In this document: positions 26,854 to 36,292 of the stretch, in pieces
Layout of the letters: the number at the start of each line of letters is the position of its first letter
How positions within the stretch are numbered: position 1 is the stretch's first letter
Source: an uncultured Collinsella sp.
GTDB taxonomy: Bacteria; Actinomycetota; Coriobacteriia; Coriobacteriales; Coriobacteriaceae
Reading direction: 5' to 3'
Assembly: GCA_958403395.1 (NCBI GenBank)
Contig: CATXXF010000008.1
Location: 1 to 57,648 of the forward strand
Length of the DNA: 57,648 nt
Translations under genes and position numbers: made by a program
Notes under the pieces: generated by a model
Seen by the model: the letters and a program-made list of their open reading frames with translations, nothing else
The model's database searches: none
Told to the model about the DNA's origin: nothing

Positions 26854-29193
26854 ATGGCTCAAGATAAGTTCGACGTGGGCGGCATGACATGCGCCGCCTG
26901 CCAGGCGCATGTGGATCGCGCCGTGAGCAAACTCGACGGCGTCCAAAGCGTCGCGGTCAATCTGCTCGCCGGCTCTATGCTGGTGGACTACGACCCTGCG
27001 CAGGTCTCCCCCGACGACATCTGCACCGCTGTCGACCGCGCGGGCTACTCGGCCTCACCCATCAGCACGGGCACCGACGCTGTCCAAAGCGGAAGTGCGC
27101 AAGCCAGGTCCGGCGCCGCCCATATGGAGTCACCGACCAAAAAGTTGGAGGCCGCCGCCTCTGCCATGCGCACCCGCCTCATCGTCTCGATCGTATTCCT
27201 CATCCCACTGTTCTACATAGGCATGGGGCACATGCTCGGCTGGCCGCTGCCCGGCATCTTCACCGACCACACCCACAGCATGACGCTCGCGCTCACCGAG
27301 CTCGTCCTGCTCATTCCCATCGTCTACGTCAACGACGCGTACTTTATCAACGGGTTTAAATCGCTCGCGCACGGCGCGCCCACCATGGACGCCCTTATTG
27401 CCGTGGGCGCCACCGCCTCCATCGCCTGGTCGCTCTACGCCATGTTCATCATGGCCGACCAGCTAGCCGCAGGTCAGGTGCACGAGGCCATGATGACGAG
27501 CATGGACAACCTGTATTTTGAGAGCGCTGGCACCATCCTGTCGCTCGTCACCGTGGGCAAATACCTCGAGACGCGCAGCAAGTCCAAGACCGGCGGCGCT
27601 ATCGAGGCGCTCATCGACTTAGCACCCAAGACCGCGACCGTCGTGGCAGAGGACGGCAGCGAGGCCACCGTCGACGTCGATGCCATTCTGCCCGGCCAGG
27701 TGCTGCGTGTGCGCCCCGGCGAGTCCATCCCTGTCGATGGCGTGGTGCTCGAGGGCAGCTCGGCCGTGGACGAGAGCGCGCTCACCGGCGAGTCCATCCC
27801 CGTGGAAAAGACCGCCGGCGACACCGTCAACGCCGCCACTGTCAACCGCACCGGCTCGTTTGCCTTCCGTGCCACACGCGTGGGCGCCGACACGTCGCTC
27901 GCCAAGATTATCCAGCTCGTCGAGGACGCCAACGCCACCAAGGCGCCCATCGCCCGCATGGCCGACAAGGTCGCCGGCGTGTTCGTGCCCGTGGTATTCG
28001 TGATCTCGGCCATGACCTTCGTGGCGTGGATGGCACTGACCGGTAGCGTGAACGAAGCGCTCACCTCCGCCGTCGCTGTGCTGGTGATCAGCTGTCCGTG
28101 CGCATTGGGTCTGGCCACGCCCGTCGCTATTATGGTCGGCACCGGCAAGGGCGCCGAGATGGGCATTCTGTTCAAGAGCGCCGAGGCGCTGGAGAATCTG
28201 CGCAGCGTGGGCACCGTGGTGCTCGATAAGACGGGAACGGTCACTCGCGGCAAGCCTGCCGTGACCGATATCGTGGTAGCCACGCGCGCCGACGGATCGC
28301 CCGCCATGAGCGAAAAGGCGCTGCTCAAGCTGGCCGCTGCGCTGGAGCGCTCAAGCGAGCACCCGCTGGCCGAGGCGATTATGGCCGAGTGCGAGGCGCG
28401 CGGAATCGTCGCACGCATGGTCGAGGACTTTGCCGCCGTGCCCGGGCGAGGCGTTACGGCACGCGAGGGGCAGAATGTCATCGCCGCCGGCAACGTGCGT
28501 CTGATGGACGAGCTGGGCGTGAAGGTTCCCGCCGGCCTTGCCGAACAGTTCGCGGCCGAGGGCAAGACGCCACTGTTCTTTGCCAAGAACAGCGAGCTTG
28601 TCGGCACCATCGCCGTGGCGGACGAGGTCAAGGAGACGAGCGCCGGGGCCATCGCCGCACTGCGCTCGCTTGGCGTCGACGTGCGCATGCTCACCGGCGA
28701 CAACCGCGTGACAGCCGAAGCGATCGCCCGCCGCGTGAGACTGAGCAGCGAGCAGGTCATCGCCGACGTCCTCCCCGCCGACAAGGAACGCCACGTGCGC
28801 GAGCTGCAGGATGCGGGCAGCAAGGTCGCCATGGTGGGCGACGGCATCAACGACTCCCCCGCCCTGGCGCGCGCCGACGTGGGCCTTGCCATCGGTACCG
28901 GCGCCGACATCGCCAAAGAAGGGGCAGATGTGGTACTCATGCGCAGCGACCTCATGGACGTCGCCCGAGCCATCGAGCTGTCGCGCGCCACGATCCGCAA
29001 CATCAAGCAGGACCTGTTCTGGGCACTGTTCTACAACGGCATCGGCATTCCGCTGGCGGCGGGCGTGTTCTTCCCCCTCACCGGCTGGCAGCTCTCGCCG
29101 ATGTTTGGCGCTGCGGCCATGAGCCTGTCGAGCGTGTGCGTCGTGTCCAATGCACTGCGCCTAAAATCCTTTAAGCCCAAAGTGGCAAAATAG
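26854..29193 (+). CDS. copA: Copper-exporting P1B-type ATPase
   Basis: Protein of 779 aa. One N-terminal heavy-metal domain (residues 4-66) carries GMTCAAC. Eight membrane helices follow. Hallmarks are the actuator TGES in SALTGESIPVEKT, the transport motif CPC in VISCPCALGLATP (about 413), phosphorylated Asp in DKTGTVTRGKP (458), SSEHPLAEAI (the HP motif) and MVGDGINDSPALA. CPC plus this HP loop identifies a Cu(I) exporter. It pumps cytosolic Cu(I) out, supplied by the chaperone encoded next. ATG 26854 has AAAGGAG 5 nt upstream. First gene of the copA-copZ-csoR group. Confidence 0.96.
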   Translation: MAQDKFDVGGMTCAACQAHVDRAVSKLDGVQSVAVNLLAGSMLVDYDPAQVSPDDICTAVDRAGYSASPISTGTDAVQSGSAQARSGAAHMESPTKKLEAAASAMRTRLIVSIVFLIPLFYIGMGHMLGWPLPGIFTDHTHSMTLALTELVLLIPIVYVNDAYFINGFKSLAHGAPTMDALIAVGATASIAWSLYAMFIMADQLAAGQVHEAMMTSMDNLYFESAGTILSLVTVGKYLETRSKSKTGGAIEALIDLAPKTATVVAEDGSEATVDVDAILPGQVLRVRPGESIPVDGVVLEGSSAVDESALTGESIPVEKTAGDTVNAATVNRTGSFAFRATRVGADTSLAKIIQLVEDANATKAPIARMADKVAGVFVPVVFVISAMTFVAWMALTGSVNEALTSAVAVLVISCPCALGLATPVAIMVGTGKGAEMGILFKSAEALENLRSVGTVVLDKTGTVTRGKPAVTDIVVATRADGSPAMSEKALLKLAAALERSSEHPLAEAIMAECEARGIVARMVEDFAAVPGRGVTAREGQNVIAAGNVRLMDELGVKVPAGLAEQFAAEGKTPLFFAKNSELVGTIAVADEVKETSAGAIAALRSLGVDVRMLTGDNRVTAEAIARRVRLSSEQVIADVLPADKERHVRELQDAGSKVAMVGDGINDSPALARADVGLAIGTGADIAKEGADVVLMRSDLMDVARAIELSRATIRNIKQDLFWALFYNGIGIPLAAGVFFPLTGWQLSPMFGAAAMSLSSVCVVSNALRLKSFKPKVAK

Positions 29194-29221
29194 GATCACT
29201 ATTAAGTCCATTTAGAACGGG

Positions 29222-29315
29222 TTTTCCAGGTGCCCGAGATTGACCTGAAAGAGGAGCGACGCGTACTTTGGTACGCGAGCGACGGTTTGAAGGTCAAGGT
29301 CGGGTGCCTGGGAAA
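29222..29315 (+). repeat. 94-nt nested hairpin between copA and copZ
   Basis: Outer arms 29222-29246 and 29291-29315 pair imperfectly over 25 nt (CCCGA/TCGGG core, TTGACCT/AGGTCAA inner end). Inside, CGCGTAC and GTACGCG form a second hairpin (29260-29277) flanked by the direct repeat GAGCGAC (29254-29260 and 29277-29283). On RNA this would be a large stable stem in the intercistronic space, possibly setting the relative levels of the two messages. Confidence 0.7.
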
Positions 29316-29340
29316 GCCGACACAACAGAGAGGAATATCC

Positions 29341-29562
29341 ATGCGTTTCACAATTAAGACTTCCGGCCTTATGTGCGGCCACTGCGACGCTACTGTCGAG
29401 ACGGCACTGCTCAACGTGGCCGGCGTGACCGACGCCGACGCCGATCACGAGACCCAGACCGTCCAGGTTGAGTGCGCCGACACCGTGACCGCCGAGCAGC
29501 TCGCTGCCGCCGTCGAGGGCGCGGGCGAGAAATTCCATGCCCTGTCCGTAACCGCCGCGTAG
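29341..29562 (+). CDS. copZ: Copper chaperone, heavy-metal-associated domain
   Basis: Single HMA domain of 73 aa. The metal loop is LMCGHCDATVETAL (MxCxxC), and the rest follows the ferredoxin-like fold (VAGVTDADADHETQTVQVEC, TAEQLAAAVEGAGEKF). It binds Cu(I) and delivers it to CopA or CsoR. ATG 29341 has GAGGA 7 nt upstream. The position between copA and csoR supports the copper role; a mercury or general metal role is less likely. Confidence 0.88.
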   Translation: MRFTIKTSGLMCGHCDATVETALLNVAGVTDADADHETQTVQVECADTVTAEQLAAAVEGAGEKFHALSVTAA

Positions 29563-29583
29563 CAGGCGCCACCTGCCCCCCCT

Positions 29584-29656
29584 GTCAGTTGCGGTGAAAT
29601 ACGGACTGTTGTGCCGCCCTAGGCCTTTAAACAGTCCGTATTTCACCGCAACTGAC
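29584..29656. repeat. Palindrome family B, copy 2 (perfect 27-bp arms)
   Basis: The arms 29584-29610 and 29630-29656 are exact inverse complements over 27 bp, with a 19-nt loop. The core is AGTTGCGGTGAAATACGGAC. Relatives are at 44031-44100 and 118-144. It separates copZ from csoR and, if transcribed, would form a very stable stem. Confidence 0.9.
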
Positions 29657-29695
29657 GGGGGCAACCGGAAGATCGACCAGAAACGAGGACCCGCC

Positions 29696-29968
29696 ATGAT
29701 GGCAGACCACAAATCGGTGACCCGCATGCTCAAGACGGCACGCGGTCAGATCGACGGCATCTTGCGGATGGTCGATGAGGACCGCTACTGCGTCGATATT
29801 TCCACGCAGCTCATGGCCACGCAGGCGCTCCTCGCGCGCATTAACGCCGACGTGCTCAAGGCGCATATCGAGGGCTGCGTGACTTCGGCAATCGAATCGG
29901 GCGACGAAGATCTCAAAGCTGCCAAGCTCGCCGAGATCGAACGCGTCGTCGACAAGCTCTCCAAGTAA
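29696..29968 (+). CDS. csoR: Copper-sensing transcriptional repressor
   Basis: All-helical repressor of 90 aa (DUF156/CsoR-RcnR-FrmR family). The Cys-His-Cys copper triad is visible: Cys in RYCVDISTQL, His and Cys in KAHIEGCV. The N-terminal helix (VTRMLKTARGQIDGILRMVDEDRYC) is the family signature. Cu(I) binding releases it from DNA, here most likely the operator at 26780-26796. Start 29696 (or the adjacent ATG 29699) has GAGG 7 nt upstream. It is the last gene of the copper group. Confidence 0.92.
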   Translation: MMADHKSVTRMLKTARGQIDGILRMVDEDRYCVDISTQLMATQALLARINADVLKAHIEGCVTSAIESGDEDLKAAKLAEIERVVDKLSK

Positions 29969-29974
29969 TTCGGG

Positions 29975-30029
29975 CATTGGGGACAGGTATGTTTGCACCA
30001 CATTGGTGCAGATTAACCTGTCCCCCTTG
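29975..30029. repeat. Palindrome family C, copy 2
   Basis: A 55-nt unit with outer arms GGGGACAGGT and ACCTGTCCCC and inner arms TGCACCA and TGGTGCA, equal in length and layout to 18800-18854. It starts six bases after the csoR stop and could act as its terminator. Confidence 0.8.
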
Positions 30030-30080
30030 CTCTAAATCGGGTATAAAGGCGTGCAGCATATCGAACGAAAGGCAATTTGC

Positions 30081-30554
30081 ATGAATGACTTTATGAAGGG
30101 TCGCAATGGCGCCGATGAGCTCACCATCGTGATGGGTTTTGCCGGCATCGTCATCGCGATGATCGGATCGATAGCCCGCATCCAGTGGCTCAGCTGGATT
30201 GCCATCGCCGTAATCGTGATTGGCGTGCTGCGCGGCCTGTCCAAAAATATCGATGCACGTCGCAAGGAGAACGAGGCCTTTGTCGCCACGACCGCCAATG
30301 TTCCCGGCTTGGGCAAGTTCGTCGCCAGCTTGGGCGGCGGTGCTGCAGCGGCCAGCACCTCACGCGCGGCCGGCACCAGCAAGGAAGACTTTGAGCGCGC
30401 CAAGCGCACGGCCAAGAAGATGTGGAAGGGTCGCAAGACCACGGCATACCTCAAGTGCCCCAACTGCGGCCAGATGCTCTCCGTCCCCAAGGGCAAGGGC
30501 AAAATCCGCGTCACCTGCCCCAAGTGCCACGCCAAGATGGAGACGCGCTCCTAG
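30081..30554 (+). CDS. Small membrane protein with C-terminal zinc ribbon
   Basis: Hypothetical protein of 157 aa. Two adjacent hydrophobic helices (LTIVMGFAGIVIAMIGSIA and WLSWIAIAVIVIGVLRGLS) occupy residues about 12-55. A charged linker follows (ERAKRTAKKMWKGRK). The end carries two Cys pairs, CPNCGQ and CPKCHA, about 20 residues apart, forming a zinc-ribbon. Similar layouts occur in uncharacterised Coriobacteriia and Firmicutes proteins; the role is unknown. ATG 30081 is preceded by a modest AAAGG. It is monocistronic with its own terminator. Confidence 0.75.
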   Translation: MNDFMKGRNGADELTIVMGFAGIVIAMIGSIARIQWLSWIAIAVIVIGVLRGLSKNIDARRKENEAFVATTANVPGLGKFVASLGGGAAAASTSRAAGTSKEDFERAKRTAKKMWKGRKTTAYLKCPNCGQMLSVPKGKGKIRVTCPKCHAKMETRS

Positions 30555-30576
30555 CCGCCATACCATGGGACAAATA

Positions 30577-30613
30577 AAAGCCGAGGCCTCGCACTGAGAC
30601 CTCGGCTTTTTTG
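30577..30613 (+). terminator. Terminator of the zinc-ribbon gene
   Basis: AAAAGCCGAGGCCTC pairs with GAGACCTCGGCTTTT across a 5-nt loop, with a TTTTTT run on the plus strand. A separate hairpin, GACAAAGGG/CCCCTTTGTC, at 30618-30641 serves the convergent amidohydrolase gene. Confidence 0.9.
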
Positions 30614-30617
30614 ATTA

Positions 30618-30643
30618 TGACAAAGGGATTGCCCCTTTGTCAC
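30618..30643 (-). terminator. Terminator of the amidohydrolase gene
   Basis: GACAAAGGG and CCCCTTTGTC pair around a short loop. On the minus strand the stem is followed by ATAATCAAAAAAG. It resembles the AAAGGG/CCCTTT hairpin at 3144-3170. Confidence 0.65.
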
Positions 30644-30645
30644 AC

Positions 30646-32016
30646 CTATGCCACGCCGTCGCGGGCTAGCTCCTCGGCAAGCGCTTCGGCAGGCATGGTC
30701 ATAATCGCGTCGAGCTCGGCGTCCACCTCGGGAATACGCTTCACCTTGAGCTTGCGTACCAGATCACCGCGACACATCACGTGCGTCGGCTCACGCAGTG
30801 CGCACAGGTCATCGAGCGGGTTCTCGCGCGTCACCAGGATATCGGCGGCCTTACCGCACTCGATCGTGCCGGTCTCGCCGCCCAGCCCCAGCAGCTCGGC
30901 ATTGACCTGCGTGGCCGTATGCAGCGCGAAGGCGTTGCTCACGCCGACATACTTGGCAAAATAGGCCACCTCGCGCCACATGTCGTACTGGGTCACGAAC
31001 GGGCAGCTCGAGTCCGTGCCCAGGCCCACCTTAACGCCAGCTTCCAGTGCGGCACGAGCGCTCTCGATAATGCCCGAGCACACGATGTCACCGTTCTTCT
31101 TTTGCGTATCGGTCGAATGGGTCTTTTCCGGGTCGAGCAATACAAACGGCAGCGCCGGGCTGATCGTGCAGGTAACACTCGGCGCACGTCCCTCGAGCTG
31201 CGTACCCGCGGCGCCGCGGTACAGTTCCAGAATCTCGGGCGTCAACGGAGCGCCGTGCTCAATCGTGTCAACGCCGGCCTCAAGCGCGGCCTTCACGCCC
31301 TCGGTACTCTCGACATGGGCCATAACCGGCAGGCTCACCTCGTGCGCAGCCTTGCACGCCGCCGCGGCAACCTCGACCGGCATGCGCAACACACCCGGCT
31401 CGCCCACCTCGGTCGCGTCGAACACGCCGCCCGTCACGAACAGCTTAATGACGTCGGCACCACGCGCATACAGGTCGCGCACCTGTTCGGCTGCCTCGGC
31501 GGGACCGTTGGCCACCTGGGCGAACAAACCCGCACCATGGCCGCCCGGCACCGTGACACCCGTTCCCGGCGCCACCAGGCGAGGACCTTGATACTTGCCG
31601 GCATCGATAGCATCGCGCACGGCAAGATCGGCAAACAGCGGGTCGCCCGCGCCGCGCACCGTGGTCACGCCACTTGCCAGTTGTTGTTGGGCGCTGCCCT
31701 TAAGAATATGGCGCACGATGGCGCGCCCCACGGGATTATCGAGCTTCTTCATCAGCGCGCCCGCATCGCCCGCCGAAACCGGCTTGCCCGAACCGCACAG
31801 ATGCACATGCATATTGATGAGGCCTGGCATGAGATACGCACCTGCCAGGTCGATAACCTCGGCACCCGCAGGCGCCTGCGCCACAGCACTCGGCCCCATC
31901 CACGTGATGACACCGCGCTCAACGGCCACGGCCATATCGGGCTGCGGCTCCATATGTTTCGAGCCATCCAGGACGGTCGCATTGATAAACAACGTGGAAC
32001 GATCGGCAGACGCCAT
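30646..32016 (-). CDS. Amidohydrolase family protein (imidazolonepropionase/prolidase-like)
   Basis: Protein of 456 aa with a TIM-barrel metallohydrolase pattern: HxH in INMHVHLCGSG (about 70), the metal-bridging Lys in DVIKLFVTGG, His in VMAHVESTEG, His in TIEHGAPL and Asp in LGTDSSCPF. This is the two-metal ligand set of subtype I amidohydrolases, close to COG1228 enzymes that cleave dipeptides or cyclic amides. The substrate cannot be named. ATG 32016 has GGAGG 8 nt upstream; the reading frame extends upstream only because it runs through PAL-80 sequence. Confidence 0.87.
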   Translation of the reverse strand: MASADRSTLFINATVLDGSKHMEPQPDMAVAVERGVITWMGPSAVAQAPAGAEVIDLAGAYLMPGLINMHVHLCGSGKPVSAGDAGALMKKLDNPVGRAIVRHILKGSAQQQLASGVTTVRGAGDPLFADLAVRDAIDAGKYQGPRLVAPGTGVTVPGGHGAGLFAQVANGPAEAAEQVRDLYARGADVIKLFVTGGVFDATEVGEPGVLRMPVEVAAAACKAAHEVSLPVMAHVESTEGVKAALEAGVDTIEHGAPLTPEILELYRGAAGTQLEGRAPSVTCTISPALPFVLLDPEKTHSTDTQKKNGDIVCSGIIESARAALEAGVKVGLGTDSSCPFVTQYDMWREVAYFAKYVGVSNAFALHTATQVNAELLGLGGETGTIECGKAADILVTRENPLDDLCALREPTHVMCRGDLVRKLKVKRIPEVDAELDAIMTMPAEALAEELARDGVA

Positions 32017-32166
32017 ATCGAGCTCCTCCCCCTCAGAAAACTTGAACATCTGTCCATTATTATCCAGCGCGGCAGGATTGCTGCGGACATATCGGTTAAC
32101 GGAGGGAAGAGGGGATGTGGGGGGACGGAATACGTTGCAGCCCCACCCCAGCAACATCAGGGGAAT

Positions 32167-32304
32167 GTCTCGATCTGTAACAGGTACAGGGTTATTGGGC
32201 CCCTTGATGTTACAGATCAAGACATTCGGTCGACGTTTCACCGGTTTGTCTCGATCTGTAACAATTACGAACTCAAACAACTTCTAAACGTTACAGATCG
32301 AGAC
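32167..32304. repeat. PAL-80 array of two units
   Basis: Units start at 32167 and 32248 (81 bp apart), each with 16-bp arms and a 25-base centre. The second inverted arm begins with C instead of T (CGTTACAGATCGAGAC). It lies in the gap 32017-32312 between two minus-strand genes, ending 8 bp before the stop of the next gene. No gene is visible in the gap. Confidence 0.95.
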
Positions 32305-32312
32305 AAAACCTC

Positions 32313-33389
32313 TCAGCGCCCATACCACTGGCGTCTCCATTCCTCAGCCAGATCGGCCCGCTGTTGAATTCCCGCCAGTCTCATCTTTTCAGCCAGCTTC
32401 CCCGGGTTCTTGAGTTCATCAAACGTAAACCGAAGCACCTTGTGCCCGAGCATCGTCAGATGAGACTCTCGCTGACGTTCTGCCACGAATGGGTCGACCG
32501 ACCCCCGATCCCCACCATCCTGCAGGGTATACTTTCCCTTCCCGTCGAGCTCGCCGATGACACACGTCCCGTTCTCGAGCCGCCAAAAATAGTCGACGCG
32601 AAACACCTGGCTCGAATCGAGCGGGTCGCGAAACTCCACCTGCAGCTCCGGAACTGGAAAGCCGTACGCAATAAAGAACGCTCGGAACCGAGACTCGCCG
32701 CCGTTTTCGGACAGCCCGTCCGCATACGACGCAATCACCTGTGCCCTGCGATACCCTCGCCTGCCCTCGCAATCGGCGCGGAGGCGCTCGCACAAATCCC
32801 AACGTGATACGCCTTTCGCCCGCAGTGCAGAATCGGCAATCGCCAACCCGTAGGAGAACGGCGCACGCAGTAAGCAATCCTCCACCGTGCGCCAAAACGA
32901 CGTCACCCGCACGCCATCAACACGCTCGAGCGCGCCCGCCATCTGCGGACGCAACAACCTGCACCCGCCGCTCAACGTCACCGAACAACCCGTCTTAACA
33001 AGAAAGCGCGGCCCGAGCAGATCATTCGGCACCTCCAGACCCCACAAAAGCGCCGCGTCATAGCCCCAAAACGCCCAATCGGGATGAAATTCCGCAAGCC
33101 CTTTGATAGTCCTCAGCGCTCGCTCCGCCGGCGTCAATGCATCCCAATCATGCTGAAAACAGAACAGGTACGGCTCGGGCTCCGCGATATCGTCGGTTCC
33201 AACATGGCGTCGCAGCCACATGAGCTCGGTATTGTCATGCGTTGCGAGCAGCGCACCTTGCTTGGCCGTCTCCGTGAGCCGCGCGAGCATTCTATTCCGC
33301 GCCAACGTGTTGCGAGTCGCATGTTTGTGTTTGAGAACGGTATTAGACACTTTCGTCACCACCACGTCAGACAAATGGACCATCGTCAC
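32313..33389 (-). CDS. Hypothetical protein with C-terminal PD-(D/E)XK-like region
   Basis: Protein of 358 aa. The C-terminal part (about 230-340) has the pattern of a small restriction-like nuclease: VDYFWRLENGTCVIGELDGKGKY gives Asp, then Glu and Lys, followed by ERQRESHLTMLGHKVLRFTFDEL, the helix and strand seen in DUF559/Vsr-like proteins. The N-terminal part resembles the winged-helix and linker region of AbiEi-type antitoxin proteins (LLATHDNTELMWLRRHVG), but weakly. Function is unproven. GTG 33389 is chosen with GGAGG 5 nt upstream; ATG 33383 is the alternative. It is flanked on both sides by PAL-80 arrays, the only gene in the window so bracketed by short gaps. Confidence 0.6.
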   Translation of the reverse strand: MTMVHLSDVVVTKVSNTVLKHKHATRNTLARNRMLARLTETAKQGALLATHDNTELMWLRRHVGTDDIAEPEPYLFCFQHDWDALTPAERALRTIKGLAEFHPDWAFWGYDAALLWGLEVPNDLLGPRFLVKTGCSVTLSGGCRLLRPQMAGALERVDGVRVTSFWRTVEDCLLRAPFSYGLAIADSALRAKGVSRWDLCERLRADCEGRRGYRRAQVIASYADGLSENGGESRFRAFFIAYGFPVPELQVEFRDPLDSSQVFRVDYFWRLENGTCVIGELDGKGKYTLQDGGDRGSVDPFVAERQRESHLTMLGHKVLRFTFDELKNPGKLAEKMRLAGIQQRADLAEEWRRQWYGR

Positions 33390-33409
33390 CGTTGCCTCCG
33401 CTGACAAAT

Positions 33410-33707
33410 GTCTTGATCTGTAACAGGAAGACAGTCTTTGAGCCTCTAGTTGTTACAGAACAAGATCTTTCGACACCGCGTCCAGCCTTTGTCTCAATCT
33501 TTAACAGGAAGGTCGAAATTGGGCCTGTAGATGTTACAGATCGAGACATTCTCCCAACCCGTTGCCGAACATCTCGATCTGTAACAGTTAGACGTTCTCC
33601 AGCCCCCCAAACGTTACAGATTTAGACAAACCAGCGGCGCCCAAGCGTTCGTCTCAATCTGTAACAGGTAGACCGGTTTTTTGTCCCTAAACGTTACAGA
33701 TTGAGAC
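33410..33707. repeat. PAL-80 array of four units
   Basis: Units start at 33410, 33491, 33571 and 33651 (81, 80, 80), each with 16-bp arms and a 25-base centre. Arms vary slightly: the first inverted arm ends AGAT, the last two begin CGTT. The array fills the gap 33390-33744, beginning 21 bp upstream of the nuclease-like gene's start and ending 38 bp before the stop of the next gene. Confidence 0.95.
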
Positions 33708-33744
33708 AAAGTCAGGGGCAGCAGAGCGACACCAGTAACACCCC

Positions 33745-34452
33745 CTACTCCCACTCCTGCTCGTAGATGTTGAGCGACTTTACGTACCGCCCCTGGGCGC
33801 CCATGATGTCGCGGACCAGACGCAAGAAGAAACTGATGCACGAGGTGTCAAAGCCATCCTGCAGGTCCTCCGGATGCACCGCACCAGGCCCATCGACCGC
33901 CGTGTCACTCAGGCGTGCGATGTCATACAGATAGAGTTGTCCCGCCGTCAGCCAGACATCGTCGACGCAGGCGAGGCGCACCGCAATCGCTCCGTCGCTC
34001 CAATGCTCCTTTTGCACGATATGCGGATCGTAGACGTCAAAGCGACGGTCGGTGCGTGTGTCCTTCAGCGCGACCATACCAGTCGCAGGATCCTTGTCCA
34101 AAATGCCAAAGCGCGAGAAATACTGCGTGTCGTATACCTGCTCGAGCCGCTTGAGCGAGGCAGGCGAAAGCGATGCCGGCGGCTCATCAACATACAGCTC
34201 GAGCAGCGTCTTGCCATGGCGATAGGGGCGCTCGAAGAGCAGCCAATCGGTAAATGCCATGTTGTAGGCCATGATTTCGTTTTGGGAAGGCTCGGTGCAA
34301 TAGCCGAGCCACGGGTCGACAATGATCTCGAACTGCTCGCGCGCCGGCTCCAAAAACTGAAACTTCCGCAGCATCCAAAAATGGGCCATGTCGGCAATAT
34401 CGTTACCGACGGCTTCGGCCAGATGCGCTCGGTCTAAAACGTGGTCAGTCAC
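33745..34452 (-). CDS. Hypothetical protein, unrecognised
   Basis: Soluble protein of 235 aa with no signal peptide or membrane helix. It is rich in aromatic and acidic residues (VDPWLGYCTEPSQNEIMAYN, DWLLFERPYRHGKTLLELY, YDPHIVQKEHWSDGAIAVRL). No known motif is visible. Codon use and composition are like the neighbours, so it looks like a real host gene. GTG 34452 has GAGGAGG 5 nt upstream, a strong site. It runs on the same strand as the nuclease-like gene but a PAL-80 array separates them. The C terminus ends in a charged YEQEWE. Confidence 0.7.
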   Translation of the reverse strand: MTDHVLDRAHLAEAVGNDIADMAHFWMLRKFQFLEPAREQFEIIVDPWLGYCTEPSQNEIMAYNMAFTDWLLFERPYRHGKTLLELYVDEPPASLSPASLKRLEQVYDTQYFSRFGILDKDPATGMVALKDTRTDRRFDVYDPHIVQKEHWSDGAIAVRLACVDDVWLTAGQLYLYDIARLSDTAVDGPGAVHPEDLQDGFDTSCISFFLRLVRDIMGAQGRYVKSLNIYEQEWE

Positions 34453-34743
34453 GGCATCCTCCTCAAACTGATGAACCTCAATTTGAGCTTACGAGGAGGG
34501 TGGGCAGCCACTGTCAGCACGGACAAAATAGGCCTCCGGCTGCAAACTAACTGCTGACCAAACACTTGACGGGATGCTTGACCGAAAATGCGCACCGCAA
34601 CAAAACCGCAGTTAAACATAGACGGCCAACCCGCCCTTTTGAGCCAGATACCCACAGTCGCCACAGAAACAACAGGTGACCACAGCCCAAGAAGTCGACA
34701 AATGAACACCCGTACGTCGACAAACGAGCAAATCGCTCGCAAA

Positions 34744-34797
34744 GAGTGTCCCCAACGACTAGACAAAAAATGACTAGTCATTGGAGACGTTCTTAAA
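34744..34797. repeat. Degenerate palindrome D between gltD and the upstream gene
   Basis: AGAGTGTCCCCAACGACTAG and its partner near CTAGTCATTGGAGACGTTCT form a 20-nt imperfect stem; inside is the perfect palindrome AATGACTAGTCATT (34769-34782). The gap 34453-34805 otherwise shows GTCGACAAA twice, 22 bp apart (34694 and 34716), and no gene. The stem is placed to terminate gltD, but it lacks a good T tract. Confidence 0.55.
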
Positions 34798-34805
34798 TGA
34801 CTACT

Positions 34806-36287
<1,482 letters not shown>

Positions 36288-36292
36288 GGCAC

